A stretch of DNA of 5,255 nucleotides from Bradyrhizobiaceae bacterium (GTDB lineage: Bacteria; Pseudomonadota; Alphaproteobacteria; Rhizobiales; Xanthobacteraceae), in NCBI GenBank assembly GCA_016793685.1, contig JAEULX010000083.1, forward strand, positions 1 through 5,255, in the 5' to 3' direction. The notes beneath the pieces are model-generated. The model did no database searches. It was given only the letters and a program-made list of their open reading frames with translations, and was not told the origin of the DNA. Positions 1 through 5,255 of this stretch are shown in pieces. The position numbers and the translations under genes were made by a program. Positions within the stretch are counted from its first letter, which is position 1. Every line of letters starts with the position of its first letter.

Positions 1-334
1 GGAAGTTGATGTCGGTGACCTGGTGGCGGGCGTCGTCGGCGACCTTGATGTTGACCCGCGTGTGGCCGGGAACGCGAACGAAGCGATCGATCAATTTCTT
101 GTCCGCGAACAGGCGGAGAAAAGGTTCCTGGTTGCCGGCGCCGAGCACGCCGGTCACGGCGACCGCGTGGCCGAAATCGGCGAGAAACGACGCCACGTTC
201 ACGCCCTTGCCGCCGGCATCCAATTGCTCCCGGGCGACGCGGTTAACTTCACCGGCCGTGAAGTTGGGAATGATCGCCGTCTGATCGATCGAGGCGTTCA
301 GCGTTACCGTGACGATGCGAGGTCCGGCGTTCAC
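1..334 (-). CDS. fruK: 1-phosphofructokinase, PfkB family (5' part only)
   Basis: This is the N-terminal 111 codons of a PfkB/ribokinase-family sugar kinase, and the gene runs off the left edge. FruK phosphorylates fructose 1-phosphate to fructose 1,6-bisphosphate with ATP in the cytoplasm. The protein opens with IVTVTLNASIDQT, the substrate-binding N-terminal strand typical of FruK/LacC. The first PfkB signature follows (DAGGKGVNVASFLADFG, about residues 38-54). Near the edge comes TRVNIKV followed by VTDINF, which is characteristic of the FruK/LacC branch and not of ribokinase. The GTG at 334 is chosen because the family's conserved start follows within about six residues. An AAGGG lies just upstream, with a rather short spacer, and no ATG is available nearby. 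It is divergent from the histidine kinase, and no PTS gene is visible in the window. The related activities tagatose-6-phosphate kinase and 6-phosphofructokinase II cannot be excluded without the C-terminal half. Confidence 0.87.
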   Translation of the reverse strand, partial: MNAGPRIVTVTLNASIDQTAIIPNFTAGEVNRVAREQLDAGGKGVNVASFLADFGHAVAVTGVLGAGNQEPFLRLFADKKLIDRFVRVPGHTRVNIKVADDARHQVTDINF

Positions 335-385
335 GACCCTTGTTCCCGTTGCGTCCCGGCGCCTGAAGTACCGCCCGGCGATGCC

Positions 386-427
386 AATTGCTTCGCAATT
401 TGCGATTCCCGTTTTGCAAATTGCAAA
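386..427. promoter_or_regulatory. AT-rich inverted and tandem repeat cluster, putative operator
   Basis: A perfect 9-bp inverted repeat, GCAATTTGC (395-403) and GCAAATTGC (416-424), has a 12-base spacer, so centres are 21 bases apart, two helical turns. Its right arm overlaps a tandem repeat of TTGCAAA (414-420 and 421-427). AATTGC/GCAATT (387-392, 396-401 region) forms a further small inverted repeat. The cluster is conspicuously AT-rich in a GC-rich setting and lies about 50-110 bases upstream of the fruK start codon. This resembles a dimeric regulator site. Which regulator binds is unknown, and I cannot match it to a named operator. Confidence 0.45.
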
Positions 428-440
428 TCCAAGCAGCGTT

Positions 441-460
441 TCCGAGCTAGTCCGAGCTAG
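441..460. repeat. Perfect tandem duplication of a 10-mer
   Basis: TCCGAGCTAG occurs twice back to back, at 441-450 and 451-460, with no mismatch. The second copy runs into a GCTAGC palindrome at 456-461. The unit spans about one helical turn, so both copies face the same side of the DNA. This could be a paired binding site or simply a replication-slippage duplication. Confidence 0.85.
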
Positions 461-502
461 CCAAGGACCTGTAATTGCTCACGGATACCACGCGACGCGA
501 CT

Positions 503-518
503 TGGCATAAGGTTTGGA
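503..518 (+). promoter_or_regulatory. Possible sigma-54 (-24/-12) promoter for the kinase gene
   Basis: The 16-mer TGGCATAAGGTTTGGA aligns with the sigma-54 consensus TGGCACG-N4-TTGCW at nine of twelve defined positions, including a complete TGGCA in the -24 element. The -12 element reads TTGGA instead of TTGCA, so the normally near-invariant GC is lost. Transcription would begin near 530, about 75 bases before the kinase start codon. The convergent neighbour is a sigma-54 activator, so the site would fit feedback on the kinase. The -12 mismatch keeps this tentative. Confidence 0.27.
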
Positions 519-605
519 GATCATTGGACAAGCGCCGCCGGCGCCGGGGCAATGTCCGGCGCGGCCGGCGCAGCGGTCCGAGCCTGCGAAAGGCCCCGAA
601 ACCTG

Positions 606-3110
606 ATGCCCGAAGTATCGAGTAACGACACCGAAACAACGCCGAGCCGCCTCGCGGTTTGGCTCAGACGCGTCGGGCCGTATGCCACGGTTGCGCTCGG
701 CGCTTCGGTCACGCTGCTCGTATGGCTCGGGGCGTTCTACTATCTGAGCGCGGAGAAAACCCAGGCGATCAATGCCGCCCAGCACAGCACCGCCAATCTG
801 GCGCGCGCCTTCGAGGAGCAGATCATCCGCTCCGTCCGGGCCGTCGACCAGGTTCTGCTGTACATGCGCGACGCCTATGCGCACGATCCAACCGGGTTCG
901 ACATCAATCAGTGGGCACGCAGCAGCGGCATATTGCGCGACCTCGCATTCCAGGTCGCGATCATCGACAAGAATGGCCATCTGGTGACGAGCAATCTCGG
1001 TCAGACCGGCTCCAAGGTCGATCTGAGCGATCGCGAGCACTTCAAGGTCCACGCGCAGGGGCATACCGACCAGCTTTTCATCAGCAAGCCCATTATCGGA
1101 CGGGTGAGCGGGAAGCCCTCGATCAACATGACCCGCCGCATCACCATGCCGGACGGGAGCTTCGGCGGGGTCGCCGTCGTGTCTTTCGATCCGGAGTATC
1201 TGACGCGCTTCTATGACACCATCGACATAGGCGAACGCGGCATCGTCTCGCTGGTCGGCACCGACGGTGTCGTGCGGGCGCGCAGCGTGCGGGGAGCCGA
1301 GACGGCGCAGGTCGGCAAATCGATCGCTGTCGGAGGCAAGGTCTTGGAAGCCTTCGCACGTTCGCCGTCGGGTTCGTTCACCAATGTCAGCCCGCTCGAC
1401 GGAATCGAACGCATCTTCAGCTATCGCGGCGCCCGCGACTTTCCGCTTCTGGTGCTGGTCGGGCTCGCCACCAGCGAGGTTTTGGCGGCGCATCGGGAGC
1501 ATCGGACCGCGACCATCCTCATCGCCAGCGGCCTGACGGCGTGGTTCGCGTTCGTCTGCATCGTCATGCTCTGGTACCAGAACGCGCTCGCCAGAGCGCA
1601 AAAGGCCGCGGAGGCGAGCACCCTGGCGCGGTCGAAGTTTCTGGCGACCATGAGCCATGAGCTGCGCACGCCGATGAACGCCGTGATCGGGATGTCCGGT
1701 CTGCTGCTCGACACGCAGCTCGACAAGGAACAGCGGCAATACGTGCAGACGATCAATCAGTCCGGCGATCATCTGTTGAACGTGATCAACGACATCCTGG
1801 ACTTTACGCGGCTGGAGGCAAAACGCGGAACGGTCACACGCAAACCGTTCGATCTCGCCGCCGCCATCGACGGGATCATGACGCTGGCGCGCGGCCTGCC
1901 CAATGCATCCCGGCTCACCGTCAAGTCCAGCATTGCGCCCGACGTTCCCGTCAAGCTGATCGGCGATTCCGTGCTGCTGACGCAAATCCTGCTGAATTTC
2001 CTCAGCAACGCCGTCAAGCATACCGAGGACGGCGAAATTACGCTCCGCGCACTTCTGGCCTCCCGCTCCGACACCGAGGCGCGCGTCCGGTTCGTCGTCC
2101 AGGATACCGGATGCGGCATTTCGAAGGAGGCGATGCAGCGGCTGTTCCGTCCGTTCGAGCAGGTCGAAGGGCACGGCGGCGGCACCGGACTTGGCCTCGC
2201 GATCTGCCGGCGGCTCGCCCAGTTGATGAAGGGAAGCATCGGGGCCGACAGCGAGCCAGGGAAAGGCTCGACGTTCTGGTGCGAATTGCCGTTCGACATC
2301 GCCCCCACGGAGAAGAAGGACGAAGTCTCCGCTCCCGCCAGCCGCGTGGCTGCGCCGGTGCGGCGGTTGGATGTTCTGGTCGTCGAAGATGTGCTGGCCA
2401 ATCAGCTGGTGATCCGCGCCTTACTGGAGACTCTCGGCCACCACGTGCAGGTCGCGCCTGACGGCGTTTCCGCCATCGATCTCGCCAAAAGAAAGATGTT
2501 CGACCTGATCCTGATGGATATCCAGATGCCGGTCATGAACGGCCACGAGGCGACCCGGATCATCCGGCGCCTGCCCGGCAAACGCGGCGCCGTTCCCATC
2601 GTTGCGCTTACCGCCTTCGCGCAGCCATCGGACCGGGAGCAGGCGCTCGCCGCCGGCATGAACGATTTTCTGCGCAAGCCGCTGCGCAAGGATGACCTCG
2701 TTTCACTGCTCAACGGCCTGTTCAGCACTCAATCCGTGGACGATGCGCCCCGCCCCGAGGAAGCGGAGCCGGACGCCATTCTCGCGATGAAAAACGATTT
2801 CGGTGCGGAAAAACTCGAATACCTGTTCCAGAAATTCACGTTCGACGCCCGGTCGTTCATCGCCGAGCTCCGCACCGCCATCCACGCCGGCGCGGCCCAC
2901 GACATCCGTAAATCGGCGCACCGCCTGAGTGGTTTGTTCGGTCAGTTCGGCGCGGCCGACGTGGCCGAACGGGCGACCGAACTCGAAGGCTCCGACGACG
3001 CGACCGCAGTATCCATGGCGAACGGCTTTGCAAATCAATGCGAGGCGGCCGTGAGCAGGATCGCCGATCGGGTCAGGAGCGCTACCGCGAAGGAAAGCGC
3101 CGCGCACTGA
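606..3110 (+). CDS. Hybrid sensor histidine kinase with Cache-type sensor, receiver and C-terminal HPt
   Basis: This 834-residue inner-membrane kinase senses a periplasmic signal and feeds an internal phosphorelay. Transmembrane helix 1 is about residues 24-47 and helix 2 about 301-323. The roughly 250 residues between them look like a double Cache/PDC sensor. A short linker without HAMP or PAS leads to HisKA (SHELRTP, His351) and HATPase_c. The HATPase part has an N-box around Asn464/Asn468, G1 DTGCGIS at 500-506, F-box near 513-520 and G2 GGTGLGLAI from 525. The receiver (about 588-705) has acidic Glu594/Asp595, phosphoacceptor Asp638 (LMDIQMPVMNG), Thr669 and Lys691. The HPt domain (about 725-820) carries AHRLSGLFGQFGA with His772. 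All catalytic residues are present. The start at 606 is chosen because it immediately precedes the cytoplasmic tail and helix 1. A GAAAGG lies 12 bases upstream, which is loose spacing. The frame is open further upstream, to an ATG at 309. Its likely partner is the convergent LuxO-like regulator. Confidence 0.93.
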   Translation: MPEVSSNDTETTPSRLAVWLRRVGPYATVALGASVTLLVWLGAFYYLSAEKTQAINAAQHSTANLARAFEEQIIRSVRAVDQVLLYMRDAYAHDPTGFDINQWARSSGILRDLAFQVAIIDKNGHLVTSNLGQTGSKVDLSDREHFKVHAQGHTDQLFISKPIIGRVSGKPSINMTRRITMPDGSFGGVAVVSFDPEYLTRFYDTIDIGERGIVSLVGTDGVVRARSVRGAETAQVGKSIAVGGKVLEAFARSPSGSFTNVSPLDGIERIFSYRGARDFPLLVLVGLATSEVLAAHREHRTATILIASGLTAWFAFVCIVMLWYQNALARAQKAAEASTLARSKFLATMSHELRTPMNAVIGMSGLLLDTQLDKEQRQYVQTINQSGDHLLNVINDILDFTRLEAKRGTVTRKPFDLAAAIDGIMTLARGLPNASRLTVKSSIAPDVPVKLIGDSVLLTQILLNFLSNAVKHTEDGEITLRALLASRSDTEARVRFVVQDTGCGISKEAMQRLFRPFEQVEGHGGGTGLGLAICRRLAQLMKGSIGADSEPGKGSTFWCELPFDIAPTEKKDEVSAPASRVAAPVRRLDVLVVEDVLANQLVIRALLETLGHHVQVAPDGVSAIDLAKRKMFDLILMDIQMPVMNGHEATRIIRRLPGKRGAVPIVALTAFAQPSDREQALAAGMNDFLRKPLRKDDLVSLLNGLFSTQSVDDAPRPEEAEPDAILAMKNDFGAEKLEYLFQKFTFDARSFIAELRTAIHAGAAHDIRKSAHRLSGLFGQFGAADVAERATELEGSDDATAVSMANGFANQCEAAVSRIADRVRSATAKESAAH

Positions 3111-3134
3111 CGGCGCGCCACCAGCGCATTTTCA

Positions 3135-3157
3135 GGCGAAGCGGACGCCGGTTCGCC
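3135..3157. terminator. Hairpin after the kinase stop codon, possible terminator
   Basis: GGCGAA (3135-3140) and TTCGCC (3152-3157) form a perfect 6-bp stem. After one G-G mismatch, CGG and CCG extend it by three pairs around an ACG loop. It begins 25 bases after the kinase stop. No T-tract follows on either strand, so it is not a classical intrinsic terminator. In a convergent gap it may still stop or protect both transcripts. Confidence 0.4.
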
Positions 3158-3175
3158 ATTCGCTCTAACCGCCGG

Positions 3176-3196
3176 CCGGGGCGCCCTCAGCCCCGG
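3176..3196. terminator. GC-rich hairpin overlapping the regulator stop codon
   Basis: CCGGGGC (3176-3182) and GCCCCGG (3190-3196) are a perfect 7-bp inverted repeat with a 7-base loop, and flanking GGC/GCC allow extension with a bulge. The TGA stop of the minus-strand regulator (3187-3189) lies inside the loop. The stem should be very stable, but there is no U-run. It is probably a transcript-end or Rho-assisted structure shared by the convergent genes. Confidence 0.4.
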
Positions 3197-4557
3197 GCCT
3201 GGCGGCGCCGGTAGATCGTGGACGGGCTTACTTTCAGCGCCGCCGCTGCGCGGGGAATCGAGCCCTCGTTCAGCGCGATGGCGTTGGCGATCGCCCGATC
3301 GATCACGTCATCGAGCGGCAGGATCGATCCCTGCGCGGGCGGCGCGGCGCTCGGAACCCTCGCCGGGCCTGCCGTCCCGCTTCGCGCAATTCCGGCCGGC
3401 AGCATGGGAGCCTCGACCGTCTCCCCGTCGTTGAGCACGACCACGTTGCGGATGACATTCTGCAATTCGCGCACATTCCCCGGCCAGCCGTAGGCCAGCA
3501 GCGCATCCTCGGCTTCGGGTGAAAAGCGGCTGAACTTCTTGCCGTCCTGGTGGGCGAAGTCCTGCAGGAAGTGCTGCGCCAGCAGCAATACGTCGTCGTC
3601 GCGTTCCCGCAAGGGCGGCATCTGCACGGGAATGACATACAGCCGGTAAAACAGATCCTCGCGAAAACGCCCTTCCGCGACGGCTGCGCGCGGATCGCGG
3701 TTGGTGGCGCACACGACCCTGACGTCGGCCTGGCGCGGCTTGTCCTCGCCGAGGCGTTGAACCTGCCCGGTCTGGAGGAACCGCAGCATCTTGGCCTGGA
3801 GCGCCGGGTCCATCTCGCCGATTTCGTCCAGGAACAGCGTGCCGCCATCCGCCTGCAGGGCAGCGCCCAGCCGGGTGGTGGCCGCCCCGGTAAACGCGCC
3901 CTTCACATGGCCGAACAACTCGCTTTCGAGGAGATCGCGCGGGATCGCCGCGCAATTGACGGCGACGAACGGCCTGTCCTTGCGCTTCGACAGGCGGTGG
4001 ATCGCGGCGGCACAGAGCTCTTTCCCGGTGCCGCTTTCCCCGGTGATGAATACCGTCGCCGACGACGGCGCCGCGCTTTGTATGATCCGGTAGACCGACT
4101 GCATCGCGAGCGAGCGCCCGACCAGCCCGCAGAACTGATCGCGCCCGAACTCTTCCTTGAGGGCTTCCACCGTGTCGGTGAGCTTGCGCCGCTCGAGCGC
4201 GTTGCGCACGGTGACCCGCAGGCGCTCGCGCGACAGCGGCTTGACGATGAAGTCGAAGGCCCCCTCGCGCATCGCTTCGACCGCGGTATTGATCGAGCCC
4301 TGCGCGGTGACGACGATCACTTCGGTCGGCAGTCCGCGCTGTTTGATCTCGCGCAGGACGTCAATGCCGTTCATGTCGGGGAGATTGATATCCAACGCCA
4401 CGACATCGGGCGGACGGTCGTCGAACTGCGCGAGGGCTTCGCGGCCGGTCTGCACGGCTGTCGCACTGACGCCTTCGGAGGACAAATAGGCGGCGTATGT
4501 CGCGGCGAGCGTGGAAACGTCCTCGACGATCAAAACCTGGGGAATCAGTGGCGGCAT
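3187..4557 (-). CDS. LuxO-like sigma-54-dependent response regulator (NtrC family)
   Basis: This 456-residue cytoplasmic activator uses ATP hydrolysis to open sigma-54 promoters when phosphorylated. The receiver (about 7-120) has Glu12/Asp13, phosphoacceptor Asp56 (ALDINLPDMNG), Thr84 and Lys106. The AAA+ domain (about 143-370) has Walker A GESGTGKE at 173-180, the sigma-54-contacting GAFTGA loop at 220-225, Walker B GGTLFLDE ending at 244-245, and the arginine-finger region GRFREDLFYRL (297-307). WPGNVREL lies near 358-365. A Fis-type helix-turn-helix ends the protein (about 434-452, IPRAAAALKVSPSTIYRRR). Length and segments such as GSINTAVEAMREG, ESELFGHVKGAFTGA and RFREDLFYRLYVIP strongly recall Vibrio LuxO (about 455 residues). 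The ATG at 4557 is preferred because GAGGAG lies upstream at 4568-4573. An in-frame ATG at 4584 has no ribosome binding site and adds nine residues. It converges on the hybrid kinase. True orthology to luxO is not shown, so no symbol is given. Confidence 0.93.
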   Translation of the reverse strand: MPPLIPQVLIVEDVSTLAATYAAYLSSEGVSATAVQTGREALAQFDDRPPDVVALDINLPDMNGIDVLREIKQRGLPTEVIVVTAQGSINTAVEAMREGAFDFIVKPLSRERLRVTVRNALERRKLTDTVEALKEEFGRDQFCGLVGRSLAMQSVYRIIQSAAPSSATVFITGESGTGKELCAAAIHRLSKRKDRPFVAVNCAAIPRDLLESELFGHVKGAFTGAATTRLGAALQADGGTLFLDEIGEMDPALQAKMLRFLQTGQVQRLGEDKPRQADVRVVCATNRDPRAAVAEGRFREDLFYRLYVIPVQMPPLRERDDDVLLLAQHFLQDFAHQDGKKFSRFSPEAEDALLAYGWPGNVRELQNVIRNVVVLNDGETVEAPMLPAGIARSGTAGPARVPSAAPPAQGSILPLDDVIDRAIANAIALNEGSIPRAAAALKVSPSTIYRRRQARG

Positions 4558-4567
4558 AACGGTCGAA

Positions 4568-4573
4568 CTCCTC
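4568..4573 (-). promoter_or_regulatory. Ribosome binding site that decides the regulator start
   Basis: GAGGAG on the minus strand sits 10 bases before the ATG at 4557. The alternative ATG at 4584 is preceded by an AT-rich sequence without a purine-rich match. The spacing is slightly long, but this is the only good Shine-Dalgarno sequence in the region. Confidence 0.6.
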
Positions 4574-4586
4574 ACCAGCCGCATAT

Positions 4587-4632
4587 ATTGGCGCTAATCA
4601 GAAAACCAATGCTACAATTACTGAGTATTAGC
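4587..4632. promoter_or_regulatory. Nested inverted repeats directly upstream of the regulator
   Basis: Three inverted repeats lie together in AT-rich DNA. ATTGG (4587-4591) pairs with CCAAT (4606-4610), GCTAAT (4593-4598) pairs with ATTAGC (4627-4632), and TACTGAGTA (4619-4627) is a palindrome with a central G. The cluster begins 30 bases upstream of the preferred start codon. It could be an autoregulatory site or part of the leader RNA. No known operator is recognised. Confidence 0.35.
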
Positions 4633-4646
4633 CCGCCGCTGCCTCG

Positions 4647-4668
4647 TTGCACCCTTAACTCGGGTGAA
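4647..4668 (-). other. Imperfect hairpin in the upstream region
   Basis: On the minus strand, TTCACCC and GGGTGCAA pair over seven positions with one bulged C, around the 7-base loop GAGTTAA. It is not followed by a T-run. It would lie in the 5' leader of the regulator mRNA if transcription starts to the right of it. Confidence 0.35.
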
Positions 4669-4684
4669 CTGCCAGCCCGTTGAG

Positions 4685-4710
4685 ACTTTGCAGGCGGCGA
4701 GGCTGCAAGT
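4685..4710 (-). other. Imperfect hairpin in the upstream region
   Basis: On the minus strand, ACTTGCAG and CTGCAAAGT pair over eight positions with one bulged A, around the loop CCTCGCCGC. A T-run does not follow. With the neighbouring hairpin it gives the upstream region some capacity for RNA structure. Confidence 0.35.
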
Positions 4711-4783
4711 TTCGCAAAAGCCTGCGTGCACTGAGCGCGCGCGAGTGAAAAGCATCGCCATGTGGCTTGGTCGCTGCGGTGGT

Positions 4784-4799
4784 TGCGCGAGCCTTGCCA
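4784..4799 (-). promoter_or_regulatory. Possible sigma-54 (-24/-12) site facing the regulator
   Basis: On the minus strand, TGGCAAGGCTCGCGCA matches the sigma-54 consensus at nine of twelve defined positions and keeps the invariant GG and GC pair with correct 10-base spacing. The -12 element reads GCGCA instead of TTGCA. Transcription would start near 4773 and run toward the regulator. The same bases can be read as remnant epimerase codons (V-A-R-L), so the match may be coincidental. Confidence 0.22.
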
Positions 4800-5255
4800 C
4801 GTCCGAATGGGTTTCGTGGCCGCGCGGTCGTGTCGCGCATGATCCGCACCGGCAGGCCGAAGATCGGCGCTCCCTACTCCACGCTCCCCGATTCCGTCAC
4901 CACCACCCATGCCTTGCTGAGGAGGTAGACGAAGTCCGGGTATTGCAGCGGCTTGAGAAGCCGGACGTTGGGCGCGTCGCCGAGCATCTCGATCACCTGC
5001 GCGCGCACTTGCGGATTGAAGTGCACCGGCAGAACGACCAGCTTGTCGCCGTCGGCGCCGAGTTCCTGCAGCGCCGACAACACCTGACGCAGCGGCTCGC
5101 CGATATTCACCCGCCGGTGCAAGATGGCCAGAATGAGCTTCTTGTCGGTGGGCAACGCCGCCACCGCCGGATTGATCGGCCGGTGCCGGGCGCTGATCCC
5201 CGAAACTGGGTAGAGTTTGTCGATGACCGCGTTGCCGGCCTCCACCCCGTAGCCA
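4789..5255 (-). pseudogene. wecB: UDP-N-acetylglucosamine 2-epimerase remnant, interrupted
   Basis: The intact family member interconverts UDP-GlcNAc and UDP-ManNAc for surface polysaccharide synthesis. The gene enters from the right edge, and 126 in-frame codons are visible before a TAG at 4874-4876. Family landmarks are clear: GNAVIDKL, LHRRVNIGEPL (normally HRREN), VVLPVHFNPQVR, and FVYLLSKAWVVVTESGSVE (normally SGG followed by EE or QEE). Beyond the TAG the same frame continues as GAPIFGLPVRIMRDTTARP (about 4817-4873), a good match to the following family motif. This suggests that a GAG became TAG. Removing one extra base near 4816 restores RPETHSDVARL, matching the next family segment, so a frameshift followed. 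Similarity then fades, and roughly the last hundred residues are absent. Changes in HRREN and SGG also fit relaxed selection. Recent truncation with residual activity seems unlikely, because the lost part belongs to the nucleotide-binding domain. Confidence 0.8.

Larger units (their letters stand above)
335..605. other. Divergent intergenic region between fruK and the hybrid kinase
   Basis: These 271 bases separate two divergently transcribed genes and should hold promoters for both. The plus-strand frame stays open through this stretch, back to an ATG at 309 that overlaps the start of fruK. The encoded stretch has no recognisable domain, so it is treated as non-coding. It contains an AT-rich repeat cluster (386-427), a tandem 10-mer (441-460) and a partial sigma-54-like site (503-518). 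The part from about 535 to 600 is very G+C-rich and shows nothing recognisable beyond short GCCGGC-type palindromes. Confidence 0.7.
4574..4788. other. Non-coding region upstream of the regulator
   Basis: This stretch is the spacer between the regulator start and the recognisable end of the epimerase remnant. Short open frames occur, but none resembles a protein. It holds an AT-rich set of nested inverted repeats (4587-4632) and two imperfect hairpins (4647-4668 and 4685-4710). A partial sigma-54-like site on the minus strand lies just beyond its right end (4784-4799). I see no clear sigma-70 promoter: TAATAC occurs on the minus strand near 4625-4630 without a well-spaced -35. It must contain the regulator's promoter unless transcription reads in from the right. 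Confidence 0.55.

Noticed and set aside
309..605. N-terminal extension of the kinase to the ATG at 309
   Set aside because: The extra 99 residues show no domain, cross the AT-rich repeat cluster and would overlap the fruK start. The ATG at 606 places the first membrane helix near the N-terminus as expected.
447..2174. Long minus-strand open frame of 575 codons opposite the kinase
   Set aside because: It mirrors the strongly supported kinase coding sequence, its composition is Arg/Asp/Gly-rich and it shows no recognisable domain. Long antisense frames are common in GC-rich genes.
4558..4584. Regulator start at the upstream ATG (4584)
   Set aside because: It has no ribosome binding site, and the good GAGGAG lies between it and the ATG at 4557. 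The receiver homology begins after the second start.
3550..4683. Plus-strand open frame of 377 codons opposite the regulator
   Set aside because: It lies antisense to conserved REC and AAA+ motifs and extends past the gene without any family signature. It is a codon-bias shadow.
4763..4777. Plus-strand GG-N10-GC sigma-54-like site
   Set aside because: TGGCTTG with a TGC 12 bases on has correct spacing, but both flanking elements are weak. It would drive transcription antisense into the epimerase remnant, with no gene downstream on that strand.
4574..4788. A Vibrio-type Qrr small RNA
   Set aside because: I see no Qrr-like core sequence and no hairpin followed by a U-run, so no ncRNA feature is annotated.
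4572..4910. Short minus-strand open frames in the region between the epimerase and the regulator
   Set aside because: Their translations are low-complexity, partly represent out-of-frame epimerase remnant, and have no ribosome binding site or known family.

Overview
The window is G+C-rich proteobacterial DNA with a strong GC bias at third codon positions. A Cache-type hybrid kinase beside a PfkB-family sugar kinase suggests an alphaproteobacterium, perhaps Hyphomicrobiales, but no rRNA or other marker confirms this. The layout is a minus-strand sugar-kinase 5' end (1-334), a divergent intergenic region (335-605), a plus-strand hybrid histidine kinase (606-3110), a 76-base convergent gap with two hairpins, a minus-strand sigma-54 response regulator (3187-4557), a non-coding stretch rich in inverted repeats, and at the right edge a decaying minus-strand UDP-GlcNAc 2-epimerase remnant (about 4789-5255).

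The core is a two-component pair in tail-to-tail orientation. The kinase has one gene-encoded chain carrying a periplasmic sensor between two membrane helices, HisKA, HATPase, receiver and a C-terminal HPt domain. The regulator is full-length, with receiver, AAA+ domain with GAFTGA motif and Fis-type helix-turn-helix. Over most of its length it reads like LuxO of Vibrio. The simplest model is a His-Asp-His-Asp phosphorelay in which the HPt domain, equivalent to a fused LuxU, passes phosphate to Asp56 of the regulator. The regulator then activates sigma-54 promoters. A partial -24/-12-like site lies upstream of the kinase and another sits within the epimerase remnant upstream of the regulator. 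Both are only suggestive.

The left edge holds the first 111 codons of a 1-phosphofructokinase-like gene (fruK), transcribed away from the kinase. The shared upstream region contains an AT-rich cluster of TTGC/GCAA repeats, including a perfect 9-bp inverted repeat, and a perfect tandem 10-mer. These look like regulator-binding DNA, though the regulator is unknown. The right edge carries a wecB-like pseudogene with an in-frame TAG, an apparent frameshift and changes in conserved motifs. This suggests that a polysaccharide precursor function was lost here, or that this is a relic copy next to the regulator.

No insertion sequence, CRISPR array, tRNA or rRNA was found.
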